Origin: Breznakibacter xylanolyticus
GTDB taxonomy: Bacteria; Bacteroidota; Bacteroidia; Bacteroidales; Marinilabiliaceae
DNA length: 64,000 nt
Assembly (NCBI RefSeq): GCF_003254275.1
Contig: NZ_QKZK01000004.1
Span: 62,001 to 126,000 of the forward strand
Reading direction: 5' to 3'
Shown here: positions 18,419 to 26,063 of the stretch, one piece after another
Layout: each line of letters starts with the position of its first letter
Position numbering within the stretch: position 1 is the stretch's first letter
Program-made: the position numbers and the translations under genes
Notes under the pieces: generated by a model
Seen by the model: the letters and a program-made list of their open reading frames with translations, nothing else
Databases searched by the model: none
What the model was told of the DNA's origin: nothing

Positions 18419-19180
18419 ATGCTTGAATTCATCAATCCCATGTCGCTCACGTGGAGTGTTTGGACAATTACGTTGTCCATCGCTTTTTTAGCCGGATTAT
18501 CAAAGAGTGGAATGAAGGGAGCCATCATGTTGGGGATTCCTGTTTTAGCGGTTCTTTACGGGGCACGCGAATCCACCGGCATCTTACTCCCTTTTTTAAT
18601 TATGGGCGATTTGTTAGCCATTCGTTTTTATTGGAAACACGCACAGTGGCGGCATGTGGTGCGATTATTGCCATGGGCTGTGGTGGGCGTGTTGGTGGCT
18701 GTGTTTGTGGGAAAATATCTTGATGATGCTCTTTTTCGGGTGTGTATGGCCTCCATTTTGCTCATGAGTGTGGTCCTGATTTTGTGGAATGATGTTCGAA
18801 AGCGTGACAATAATTTGCTTCAGCACCCCCGGGTGTTGCCGTTGTTTGGACTTTTAGGCGGTTTTGCAACCATGATTGGCAACTTGGCCGGCCCTGTGTT
18901 TAGTTTGTATTTATTGACGCTTAAATTGCCCAAAAAGGAGTTTATTGGCACGGGTGCCATGTTTTATTTGACGCTCAATTTTTTCAAAATTCCTTTTCAT
19001 GTGTGGTCGTGGAAAACCATTTCTCTGCCATCTGCACAAATGAACCTTGTCATGTTGCCTGCCTTGTTGCTTGGCTTTTTTGTCGGAAGCCGCATTGTGC
19101 GATTAATTCCTGAAAGTGCCTATCGTTATTTTGTGTTGATTGTTACATTTATTTCAGCCTTCACGCTTTATTTTAAATGA
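18419..19180 (+). CDS. TauE/SafE-family membrane transporter
   Basis: The 253-residue polytopic membrane protein has about eight hydrophobic segments and the family's repeated motif (AGLSKSGMKGAIMLGIPVL near residues 22-40 and GGFATMIGNLAGPVFSLYLL near 141-160). TauE/SafE proteins export sulfite, sulfoacetate or other organic anions. No sulfur gene is adjacent (cysH is 33 kb away), so the substrate is open. It is the last gene of the tatD-tcdA-GNAT run. Confidence 0.88.
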   Translation: MLEFINPMSLTWSVWTITLSIAFLAGLSKSGMKGAIMLGIPVLAVLYGARESTGILLPFLIMGDLLAIRFYWKHAQWRHVVRLLPWAVVGVLVAVFVGKYLDDALFRVCMASILLMSVVLILWNDVRKRDNNLLQHPRVLPLFGLLGGFATMIGNLAGPVFSLYLLTLKLPKKEFIGTGAMFYLTLNFFKIPFHVWSWKTISLPSAQMNLVMLPALLLGFFVGSRIVRLIPESAYRYFVLIVTFISAFTLYFK

Positions 19181-19255
19181 AGCACTAATTTGTGTTGTTA
19201 ATGAAGTGTTGATGAATTTTTTTTCAGCAACTTTTCCCGTTTGGGGGCATTGAAA

Positions 19256-20122
19256 TTATTCGTTGAACACCAACACCGGCATTTGCGCATGGTGTAACAG
19301 TTTGTGTGAAATGTCGGGGTGTAAAAACTTAAAGATGGCTTTTCTTTTTCGCCGAGTCAGTGCCAATATGCCCATGTTTTTTTCTTTCACGTAGTGGTTG
19401 AGGGCTTCCAAATGATGATCTCCCGTGAGTGTTTCGCAAACGATGTCATGATTGGGATAAGTTTGGTTGATGTATTCCCTGAGTGCTTCCAACCGCATGT
19501 GATCCCATTGGTCGGGATGGTCGTGAAGATAGCGCACGCAATGCAGGGTCGCTCCGTGGCCGGGCAGCAATTCAATGAGACGGTGCAGTGATATGTATTC
19601 TTCCGATTTAAAGTTGGTCAAAAATAGGATGTGATTCATTTTCTCAGCCACAATCTCGGTGTTTCTGGGAACCACCAACACGGGCGATTGGGTTTTATCA
19701 ATCACATCCGAGGCGGTGCTCTCCATTAGTTCGGTAAACGTGTTTTTTTCAACCGATGAACCCACCACCACCAAGCTGGGGTGCCATGTGTCGGCTTCGT
19801 AACTCACCATGCTTTCCACTTCCCCTTTTACCGACATCGATGACAGGGTGAGCAACGCTGTGGTGCCGGTAGCTTCCCATAAGCGTTTCACTTCGGCTTC
19901 TTGATTCATCAGGCGATTGACAAATACTTCCTTTACGTCTTTTGCTGATGTTTCGGCATTGAGTTTGATTTGCGCGTATTCCTCCAGTTCAATAAAGTCG
20001 GAATAGCAATATATGAGACGGATGTGACAATCCAGGGTGTGTAGTAACTGAACGGCAAAAGCCATGGCTTTGTCCGAGCTGGTGGTAAAATTTACCGCGA
20101 TGAGGATGCGTAACGGGTTCAT
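19256..20122 (-). CDS. tandem universal stress protein
   Basis: The 288-residue protein is two UspA domains in tandem. The start at 20122 (MNPLRILIAVNF) is preferred because Usp homology begins there; an in-frame Met 10 codons upstream is also possible. Domain 1 ends with VVVGSS and LVVPRNTE near residue 150. Domain 2 ends with MPVLVFNE. The ATP-binding G-x2-G-x9-G(S/T) motif is only partly matched in domain 1 and seems absent in domain 2. Usp proteins are induced under growth arrest and stress. The gene is monocistronic. Confidence 0.88.
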   Translation of the reverse strand: MNPLRILIAVNFTTSSDKAMAFAVQLLHTLDCHIRLIYCYSDFIELEEYAQIKLNAETSAKDVKEVFVNRLMNQEAEVKRLWEATGTTALLTLSSMSVKGEVESMVSYEADTWHPSLVVVGSSVEKNTFTELMESTASDVIDKTQSPVLVVPRNTEIVAEKMNHILFLTNFKSEEYISLHRLIELLPGHGATLHCVRYLHDHPDQWDHMRLEALREYINQTYPNHDIVCETLTGDHHLEALNHYVKEKNMGILALTRRKRKAIFKFLHPDISHKLLHHAQMPVLVFNE

Positions 20123-20335
20123 GGTCTCGAACTTTCTATCTAAGTTACGCACAGAACGAGCCGTTGGAAAGAGTTTTTTTGCGCTTCTTCACTGAATCTC
20201 TTAATAAATCAGAGTTTTCAATGAACACGGAGACCATGAATTTTTTAAGGATATGATTCGAACATGATTCATTTGTTCGGTATTTGATTAAAATACCTCA
20301 GTGTTTATTGTTGGATGAATGTTTATTAATGATGA

Positions 20336-22240
20336 TTATTTCGATTCTTGCTTTAATTTTTGAACAAATGAGTTGTCGTCGCATGTCCCGCGGATGGCCG
20401 TGAATTCATCAAATCGAATTTTGGGATCATCGTTGTATCCAAAGCTGATTTTCGACCGTTCGCTGTACTCTTTTTGGGCATCTTTTACCAACATCATGGT
20501 AAACCGTTGGTGGGCTGAGTGGCTGTTTTGCATAAACTGGCTCAGCTTGTCAGCATTGATGTCGACGATCGACATCCCCGTAAGTTCATCCCACCGAGAA
20601 AGCACCCATTGCCATTCGTCTTGCGGTGACTGATCGAAGGCCTCGTCTAAAAAGGCATCTATTTTCGACAGGCTTGCCAGTTGTCCGCTCTCTACTTCGT
20701 TGACCAATTGCATCAGTTTGTATTCGGGCATCAGCATTCCGGCCATGTCCACCCATCCAAAAGTGTCAATGCTGCCGTGTGTTCGTATTTCTTCAACCAA
20801 TTGTTCTATTGAAAGGTTCCTTTCTTTTGATATTCTATCAATAATGTTTCCGGTGTAGATGGTGGCAATTTCATTGTAAATGTCGATGCCGCGACGCAAT
20901 GCCGGTTTCTTGATGCGCACGTCTCCAATGGTGTAATAGCCATTGGGGGCTTCCTGATTCTGTTCGATGGCTGTGAGGCGTTGTTTTCCTTTCAGTGCTT
21001 TGCTTACAGTGTAGGCATGCAGCATGTTGTAGTGAATGCGATCGGCTTTGGTGCCGGTGCGGATGTCGCGTCCCGGCCATTTGTCGCTGTCGCGCAAGGT
21101 GCCGATGCTGCGGAAGTTGGCGCCGGGCACCAGTGAGCTGATGCCCTCCTCGTCCAACAGGTATGAGAAGGGAAAGTCGCCAATGTCAGGGTTGCTGTAA
21201 TGGCGACCCATCACGAAGGTGAATGCCCCGATTTTTGCCGGCCATAGCAAATATGAATCACTCGAGAGTTTACAGCCTCGTTCGGTAACGCCTTGGTGCA
21301 CAGGCCCCAGTTTGTACATGTGGTTGCTCTGGTTCGAGCCGCTGCCGGCGTTCATAAAGGCGAAGTAGCCGGCTATCAGCAGGGTCGATTTGTGGTGTGA
21401 CACCGTATAGGGGGCGCAAAACGCAGAACAGGCCTCTCCGTGGTATAGTTGGCTGTTGGCGAAGCACACGGTGTGATCGGCTGAAAATTGTCGATCCACG
21501 ATGCACCCTTGACCAATGAAGCTGTTTTTCACGATGGATGCGTTGTTGGTAACGCTGCCTGCTGCCATCATGAAGTTTTCGGCCATCACTCCGTGTCCGC
21601 AGCGGGTAGGGGCTGACTCGGTTGAATTAATGGTGCCGTTTTTAAGATGCAGTGATCCTTCTACGCGGGCGTGGTCGCCAATGTAAACGTTGGTGATGGT
21701 GTTGCAATTGGACACACGGGCGTGATGTCCTATAATTCCGTTGTCCAACAGCGCTTTGGAACATTTTTCGTCGATCAGGCGGGTGAATTGTTCGGTAAAG
21801 TTTTTGCGATGGCGCATAAAGGCCATCAGCCACGCTGTTTGTGCTGTCAGTCCCTCATAGAGGGGCACCTCGCGACCGCCGGCTTCGTTGATAACCGAGG
21901 CGCGGGTTCCGTTTCCGAAGGTTGACTTGCCAATTGCCTCTATGGTGCCACAGTTCTCTATCACCGCGTGCGATCGCACGATGTAATGACTCAGACGCCC
22001 CACCTGGCTCACCAGCACATGATCTTCAAGCGTGCAGTTGTCGATGGTGCTGTCGTGAATCCCCTCTGGTTTATCGTGCCCGTTCAGCTTGCCAATTTGT
22101 ACGTGGCCGCTGAAGTGTGTTCTTCGTATTTTACTTGCGGTAAAGTTATCTTTTACGCTTATCCATTGCCAGTTGTCCGACGAACAGCCTTGCCGTTCCA
22201 GTTGTTCTTGCTCCGTGGGGGTGAGTGATCTGTAGGTCAT
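20336..22240 (-). CDS. DUF4954 family protein (left-handed β-helix)
   Basis: The 634-residue protein matches the DUF4954 family, found in Bacteroidota and spirochaetes. Residues 40-330 carry many hexapeptide-like turns (for example IDNCTLEDHVLVSQVGRL, VYIGDHARVEGSLHLKNG), as in left-handed parallel β-helix acyl- and nucleotidyltransferases. The C-terminal third is helical, without recognised motifs. It may act on nucleotide sugars, but no substrate is established. The gene stands alone between the Usp and ykgJ-like genes. Confidence 0.8.
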   Translation of the reverse strand: MTYRSLTPTEQEQLERQGCSSDNWQWISVKDNFTASKIRRTHFSGHVQIGKLNGHDKPEGIHDSTIDNCTLEDHVLVSQVGRLSHYIVRSHAVIENCGTIEAIGKSTFGNGTRASVINEAGGREVPLYEGLTAQTAWLMAFMRHRKNFTEQFTRLIDEKCSKALLDNGIIGHHARVSNCNTITNVYIGDHARVEGSLHLKNGTINSTESAPTRCGHGVMAENFMMAAGSVTNNASIVKNSFIGQGCIVDRQFSADHTVCFANSQLYHGEACSAFCAPYTVSHHKSTLLIAGYFAFMNAGSGSNQSNHMYKLGPVHQGVTERGCKLSSDSYLLWPAKIGAFTFVMGRHYSNPDIGDFPFSYLLDEEGISSLVPGANFRSIGTLRDSDKWPGRDIRTGTKADRIHYNMLHAYTVSKALKGKQRLTAIEQNQEAPNGYYTIGDVRIKKPALRRGIDIYNEIATIYTGNIIDRISKERNLSIEQLVEEIRTHGSIDTFGWVDMAGMLMPEYKLMQLVNEVESGQLASLSKIDAFLDEAFDQSPQDEWQWVLSRWDELTGMSIVDINADKLSQFMQNSHSAHQRFTMMLVKDAQKEYSERSKISFGYNDDPKIRFDEFTAIRGTCDDNSFVQKLKQESK

Positions 22241-22435
22241 TTTGTATGTATGGTTTTTCAGATTCCTTTTCGTGCAAATTAAGCATTTTGTTGGGAAATC
22301 GCCACGGATGGTTTTTTAAGCCTAATAAAAACTCTTTGTCTTTGTGAATCTGCGTTTTAATATTTCTTGATAACCCCTCTCCTTGACCCTCCGAAATAAT
22401 TCTTCTTTGACGGTATCAACGATGCTTCCCGTCAA

Positions 22436-22443
22436 TATCTTTG
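22436..22443 (+). promoter_or_regulatory. -7 promoter element for the YkgJ-like gene
   Basis: TATCTTTG is an exact TAnnTTTG match, 23 bases before the ATG at 22466. A TTTG at 22406 is a candidate -33 element, although its spacing is longer than usual. Confidence 0.6.
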
Positions 22444-22465
22444 CCATCCAACAACAACACATTTT

Positions 22466-23086
22466 ATGGATCGCGAACTGTTTATCCGTTCCCTGCAAAT
22501 TGAAGGTTTAGAGGCGCTTATCGAGAAATATGCCGAATACGACCGTTTTTCGTCTGCCATTCAGGCTGATAAGGGATTTAAGTGTATTGATGGTTGCGGT
22601 GCCTGTTGCATGACCTCTTCGCTTAACCTTGAGGTGTCGGTTTTTGAGGTGCTCCCCTTGGCCATTGAGTTGTTTCGTCGCGGCCTGGCCGATGAGTTTT
22701 ACGACCGTTTGGAGGGCTTGGATACTTCGGAGTCGGTTTGTGTGATTTATCACAAACTTTCGGATGATGGAAAACGTGGGTATTGTTCCATGCATCCCCA
22801 GCGTCCTTTGATATGCCGGATGTTTGGTGGTGGCATTCACGTGGGGAAAGCCGGTAAAAAAGATTTGTTGTTATGTCACTTAATGAAAGATGTATATCTG
22901 CCTCAATCTCAATTGGTGGATGAACTCATGCAGACGCTTCCCATTGTGCGGGATTATTGCACCGAGGTGCGCGATCTTAACCCCGATTTATCTCAACGAT
23001 TGTTGCCCATCAATGAGGCTATCCGACAGGCACTCGACTTGATTTTGACCAAGTGGTATTATGCCTCCATGGAAGGCGTTTCTTAA
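22466..23086 (+). CDS. YkgJ-type cysteine cluster protein
   Basis: The 206-residue soluble protein has the YkgJ/UPF0153 cysteine pattern: C40, C44, C47 and C48 in CIDGCGACC, then CSMHPQRPLICRMFG, and a later CHL. The family probably binds zinc or an iron-sulfur cluster; its role is not established. The gene has its own promoter and converges on the polyprenyl synthase gene with a gap of 12 bases. Confidence 0.85.
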   Translation: MDRELFIRSLQIEGLEALIEKYAEYDRFSSAIQADKGFKCIDGCGACCMTSSLNLEVSVFEVLPLAIELFRRGLADEFYDRLEGLDTSESVCVIYHKLSDDGKRGYCSMHPQRPLICRMFGGGIHVGKAGKKDLLLCHLMKDVYLPQSQLVDELMQTLPIVRDYCTEVRDLNPDLSQRLLPINEAIRQALDLILTKWYYASMEGVS

Positions 23087-23098
23087 TGAGGTGTTTTT

Positions 23099-24073
23099 TT
23101 ATTTCTTGCGGTTGATGGTATAATCCACCAACATTTCCATGGCTTTGCGAACGTCGCTTTCGGGGTATTGGTTCAAAATATCTTTGGCGCGGTTGGCATA
23201 ATCGTTCATTTTTTCGCGTGCATATTCCATTCCCCCTTTATCAATCACGGTTTTGATAATTTCCTGTACCTTTTTGTCGTTGCGATGATGTTTGCGAATG
23301 GTCGACAACAGTTGTCGCTTTTCTCCCGGGTTGGATTGGTTCAGGACGTAAATCAGTGGCAACGTGAGTTTCTTTTCCTTGATGTCGTTGCCGGTGGGTT
23401 TGCCAATAAGGCCGCTTTGCTCAAAGTCGAAAAGGTCGTCGCGTATTTGGAAGGCGATGCCCAGGTTTTGACCAAATTCCTTCATTTTGGCAATGGTTTC
23501 TTCATCAGCTTTTACCGAATGTGCACCTGCAGCAGTACATGAAGCCAACAGACTGGCTGTTTTTTTGCCGATGACTTCAAAATAGATCTCCTCGGTGATG
23601 TTGAGCTTGCGCGATTTTTCGATTTGTAACAGTTCACCTTCGCTCATCTCGCGCACGGCTTCTGACACAATTTTGAGGATGCCGGTTTCGTTGGCGTCAA
23701 GGGCTGTCAACAAACCTTTCGAGAGGAAGTAGTCGCCCACCAGCACAGCAATTTTGCTCTTCCATAGCGCGTTGATCGAAAAAAATCCGCGCCGTTGGTA
23801 GGTTTCGTCCACCACATCGTCGTGGATGAGGGTCGCTGTGTGCAGTATTTCGATGAGTGAGGCCGCTACGTAAGTGCTTTCGCAAACGGTGCCGTTGAGC
23901 TTGGCCGATAAAAACACCAGCATCGGACGCATTTGCTTGCCTTTGCGACGCAGTAAATAGGTGGTGATGATGTCCAAAAGCGGGATTTTGGTTTTGAGCC
24001 TTGCCTTAAAAAATGGCTCAAAGGCTTCCATCTCCTCGCGGATGCATTTCTTGATGAACGATGTCTCTGACAT
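23099..24073 (-). CDS. long-chain polyprenyl diphosphate synthase
   Basis: The 324-residue trans-prenyltransferase has both aspartate-rich motifs: LIHDDVVDE near residues 88-96 and IRDDLFDFE near 211-219. It also has GKQMRP (IPP binding, about residue 45). It condenses isopentenyl diphosphate units, most likely to a C35-C45 chain for the menaquinone side chain. It has its own promoter 40 bases upstream and is convergent with the YkgJ gene. dxs, which feeds the same pathway, is 31 kb downstream. Confidence 0.93.
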   Translation of the reverse strand: MSETSFIKKCIREEMEAFEPFFKARLKTKIPLLDIITTYLLRRKGKQMRPMLVFLSAKLNGTVCESTYVAASLIEILHTATLIHDDVVDETYQRRGFFSINALWKSKIAVLVGDYFLSKGLLTALDANETGILKIVSEAVREMSEGELLQIEKSRKLNITEEIYFEVIGKKTASLLASCTAAGAHSVKADEETIAKMKEFGQNLGIAFQIRDDLFDFEQSGLIGKPTGNDIKEKKLTLPLIYVLNQSNPGEKRQLLSTIRKHHRNDKKVQEIIKTVIDKGGMEYAREKMNDYANRAKDILNQYPESDVRKAMEMLVDYTINRKK

Positions 24074-24112
24074 GATGCTTGCTAATCCCGTTGGCTTTTG
24101 TTTTTAAAGTAC

Positions 24113-24120
24113 CAAAATTA
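24113..24120 (-). promoter_or_regulatory. -7 promoter element for the polyprenyl synthase gene
   Basis: On the reverse strand the sequence is TAATTTTG, an exact TAnnTTTG, 40 bases upstream of the start codon at 24073. Confidence 0.6.
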
Positions 24121-24202
24121 GTTTTTTTTCCCGATTTGCCGCATTTCTTTTCCATCGCCCATTTTTTCGCCCCTTTTGTTGTTTTTGTGTTCTATGTATT
24201 GA

Positions 24203-24210
24203 TATATTTG
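24203..24210 (+). promoter_or_regulatory. -7 promoter element for the ArsR-like gene
   Basis: TATATTTG matches TAnnTTTG, with TTTTTG about 15 bases upstream as a possible -33 element. The start codon of the ArsR-like gene is at 24338, which would leave a leader of about 120 bases. Confidence 0.45.
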
Positions 24211-24337
24211 CATGCGTTCAATTTGTTGTAGATTTCTCGTTTGCTATTCCAGATTTCTGATCGTGTCTAACCCTTTGATTTATAAAAATAACTGACTCTA
24301 ATCCTCCTTGGGGGATGTGGGGTAAATATAAAAATTC

Positions 24338-24640
24338 ATGAAAATCAACGAACTCAACCCCGAACAACTCGAGCGTGCGGCCAACATGCTTAAGGCCATT
24401 GCTCATCCCATGCGCATTTCCATCATGAGCTTGTTGGAAGAAGGCGCACGTTTGTCGGTCACCGAAATTCACCAGACCCTCAACATTGAGCAGTCCACCG
24501 CTTCTCACCATCTTGGAATTCTTAAAGATAAAGGGGTTTTGGGTGCCACTCGCGATGGGAAAAATACTTACTATTTTCTCAAGCACGAAAACCTTGCCAA
24601 CATCATCAACTGCATCAGCCATTGCTCTGTCTCAGCCTGA
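24338..24640 (+). CDS. ArsR-family winged-helix regulator
   Basis: The 100-residue protein is a complete ArsR/SmtB-type winged helix. It has KAIAHPMRISIMSLL (about residues 19-33), the recognition region IEQSTASHHLGILKD (about 51-65) and a β-wing (GKNTYYFLK). No CVC metal motif is seen in helix α3, but two cysteines lie in the last ten residues (CISHC), a possible C-terminal metal site. The target is unknown; the nearest downstream gene is queD, 131 bases away. Confidence 0.88.
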   Translation: MKINELNPEQLERAANMLKAIAHPMRISIMSLLEEGARLSVTEIHQTLNIEQSTASHHLGILKDKGVLGATRDGKNTYYFLKHENLANIINCISHCSVSA

Positions 24641-24699
24641 TGTTTTTGAACATTCATACGCGTCAAATGTTTATGATTCTATAGGAGTCCTCTTTTGGA

Positions 24700-24767
24700 T
24701 ACTTTCTCTTGTTCTTTATTCACTCTTGCACTTTTTCACTCTTGTACTTTTGCACTTTTTCACTAAA
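24700..24767 (+). repeat. pyrimidine-rich tandem repeat upstream of queD
   Basis: CACTCTTG-CACTTTTT words are repeated about three times as an almost pure C/T tract with occasional A and G, directly before the queD start. Closely related words occur before 13812, at 29336-29395 and near 38110-38160. The role is unknown. It may be a leader or a slippage-prone tract. Confidence 0.5.
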
Positions 24768-24771
24768 AAAT

Positions 24772-25221
24772 ATGACTTCCATTCGCCTCACCAAAGAGTT
24801 TCGTTTCGAGATGGCTCATGCCTTGTGGAATTACGATGGCCTTTGTCGTAATTTGCATGGGCATTCATACATTCTTCGTGTCACGGTGAAGGGGATGCCC
24901 AATGCCGACGCCAATCACCCCAAATGTGGCATGGTGATGGATTTTGGCGAGCTCAAGGCCATTGTCAAGGACGAAATTCTTGACCGTCTTGATCATGCCA
25001 TCCTGGTAAGCGACCGTGCTCCGGTAAATGACATCGCCAATCTTTCTCAAATGGCCGAACGCCTTATTGTGGTCGATTATCAGCCCACGTGCGAGAATAT
25101 GCTTGTCGATTTTGCCCAACGCATTGCCGCCCGATTGCCCGAGCGTGTGATGCTGCACAGCTTGCGTCTCAATGAAACGGCCACTTCGTATGCCGAGTGG
25201 TTTGCTGAGGATAATGGGTGA
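24772..25221 (+). CDS. queD: 6-carboxytetrahydropterin synthase QueD
   Basis: The 149-residue protein is in the PTPS/QueD family, which makes 6-carboxy-tetrahydropterin for queuosine synthesis. Zinc ligands are MAH (near residue 14) and HGH (about 29-31). The catalytic Cys sits in DGLCRNLHGH, spaced as in QueD. The conserved acid is in RLNETATSYAEW. The ATG at 24772 is chosen; a longer in-frame start would translate the pyrimidine tract. Other queuosine genes (queC, queE) are not in the window. Confidence 0.92.
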   Translation: MTSIRLTKEFRFEMAHALWNYDGLCRNLHGHSYILRVTVKGMPNADANHPKCGMVMDFGELKAIVKDEILDRLDHAILVSDRAPVNDIANLSQMAERLIVVDYQPTCENMLVDFAQRIAARLPERVMLHSLRLNETATSYAEWFAEDNG

Positions 25222-25250
25222 GTGGACATTTCGTTCAATTATAGCGGGTA

Positions 25251-25358
25251 GTGTAGCATTAGTGGCAGAATGCGGGCGAATCTCATTTCAAACCGTTTGA
25301 TGGTTGATGTGGGAAATGAATATTGCAGTACGTGCTTCACCCGGCATTAATGCTACAC
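25251..25358. repeat. 108-bp nested palindrome
   Basis: The outer arms GTGTAGCATTA (25251-25261) and TAATGCTACAC (25348-25358) are perfectly complementary. Inside are further matching pairs: ATGCGGGCGAA with TTCACCCGGCAT (imperfect), TCATTTC (25283-25289) with GAAATGA (25313-25319), and AACC with GGTT. It could fold as one interrupted hairpin. It lies directly next to a toxin-antitoxin pair. It may be a small non-autonomous mobile element or a structured RNA. Confidence 0.55.
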
Positions 25359-25377
25359 AATATTAGCTACTGGCATT

Positions 25378-25692
25378 TTATTTTCTGTTTATCTTTTCTG
25401 GATTCTGCCTTGTGTCAAACACGTCAACAACTTCAACTCTTTGAGTTGTTTGATTAATCCAGTAGATAATCTTGTAGTTTTTGAAAACTACATATCTAAA
25501 ACTTTCAGGTCTGTCAGAGAGTAGTTCTTCTTTCTGTCCGGTAAATGGTTGTTTTGAAAGTATATTTGTTGATTTTACAATGCCTTCAACAAGTTTTTGT
25601 GAGGTTTGAATCCCTGCTTTTTTCTTGTTAAAATCAAATATTTCATACAATGCTGATTTTGCAAAATCAGTCCAATAGATTTTTAGCGCCAT
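25378..25692 (-). CDS. RelE/ParE-type toxin
   Basis: The 104-residue basic protein has the RelE/ParE fold pattern: WTDFAKSALYEIFDF at the start, a middle helix pair, then SFRYVVFKNYKIIYWI and VEVVDVFDTRQNPEK at the end. ParE toxins poison gyrase and RelE toxins cut mRNA on ribosomes; which applies cannot be told. Its start overlaps the end of the upstream small gene by 10 bases, the usual antitoxin-toxin coupling. The pair is more A+T-rich than the flanking queD and glmS genes, which suggests acquisition. Confidence 0.85.
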   Translation of the reverse strand: MALKIYWTDFAKSALYEIFDFNKKKAGIQTSQKLVEGIVKSTNILSKQPFTGQKEELLSDRPESFRYVVFKNYKIIYWINQTTQRVEVVDVFDTRQNPEKINRK

Positions 25693-25934
25693 TTGTGCAT
25701 TTCTGCTAAGAGGTCTGTATTTTCAATCAATCTGTTGTGTTTAGAGTCATGCAGAGATTTATTAATTCTATTGTGTAGCTCTTCTATTGAAAATGGTTTA
25801 AGACCTTCTTTTTCAGCTTTTGTGGTTTCCTTTTTTAAACATTTCTCCAATCTAACTACGATATCCTCACTTTGGATTTTAAGGAATTCTTGCACAAATT
25901 CAATTTTTCTAGCTTGCAAATCCATGACAATCAA
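25683..25934 (-). CDS. antitoxin of the RelE/ParE pair
   Basis: The 83-residue charged helical protein lies directly upstream of and overlaps the toxin gene. The start may be the ATG at 25934 or at 25925 (MDLQARKIEF). A helical N-terminus (EFVQEFLKIQSEDIVVRLE) and a hinge with FSIEELHNRINKSL recall the small antitoxins that pair with ParE. No classic RHH or HTH DNA-binding motif is obvious. It is called an antitoxin from position and size more than from motif. Confidence 0.7.
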   Translation of the reverse strand: MIVMDLQARKIEFVQEFLKIQSEDIVVRLEKCLKKETTKAEKEGLKPFSIEELHNRINKSLHDSKHNRLIENTDLLAEMHKWR

Positions 25935-26008
25935 TTTTGAGTAAAATTACAAAAAATCAGGACGAAGTATCAAGTTTTTTATTCCTATGCTTGTGGCTAA
26001 TATAAAAT

Positions 26009-26041
26009 GACCCGTATTGAGCATTGTTCAATACGGGCCAT
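26009..26041 (-). terminator. terminator of glmS
   Basis: The perfect 10-bp stem CCCGTATTGA / TCAATACGGG (26011-26020 and 26028-26037) is followed on the reverse strand by ATTTTATA. It lies 23 bases after the glmS stop. Confidence 0.7.
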
Positions 26042-26063
26042 TTAGTTATGGTGATATAGATGT

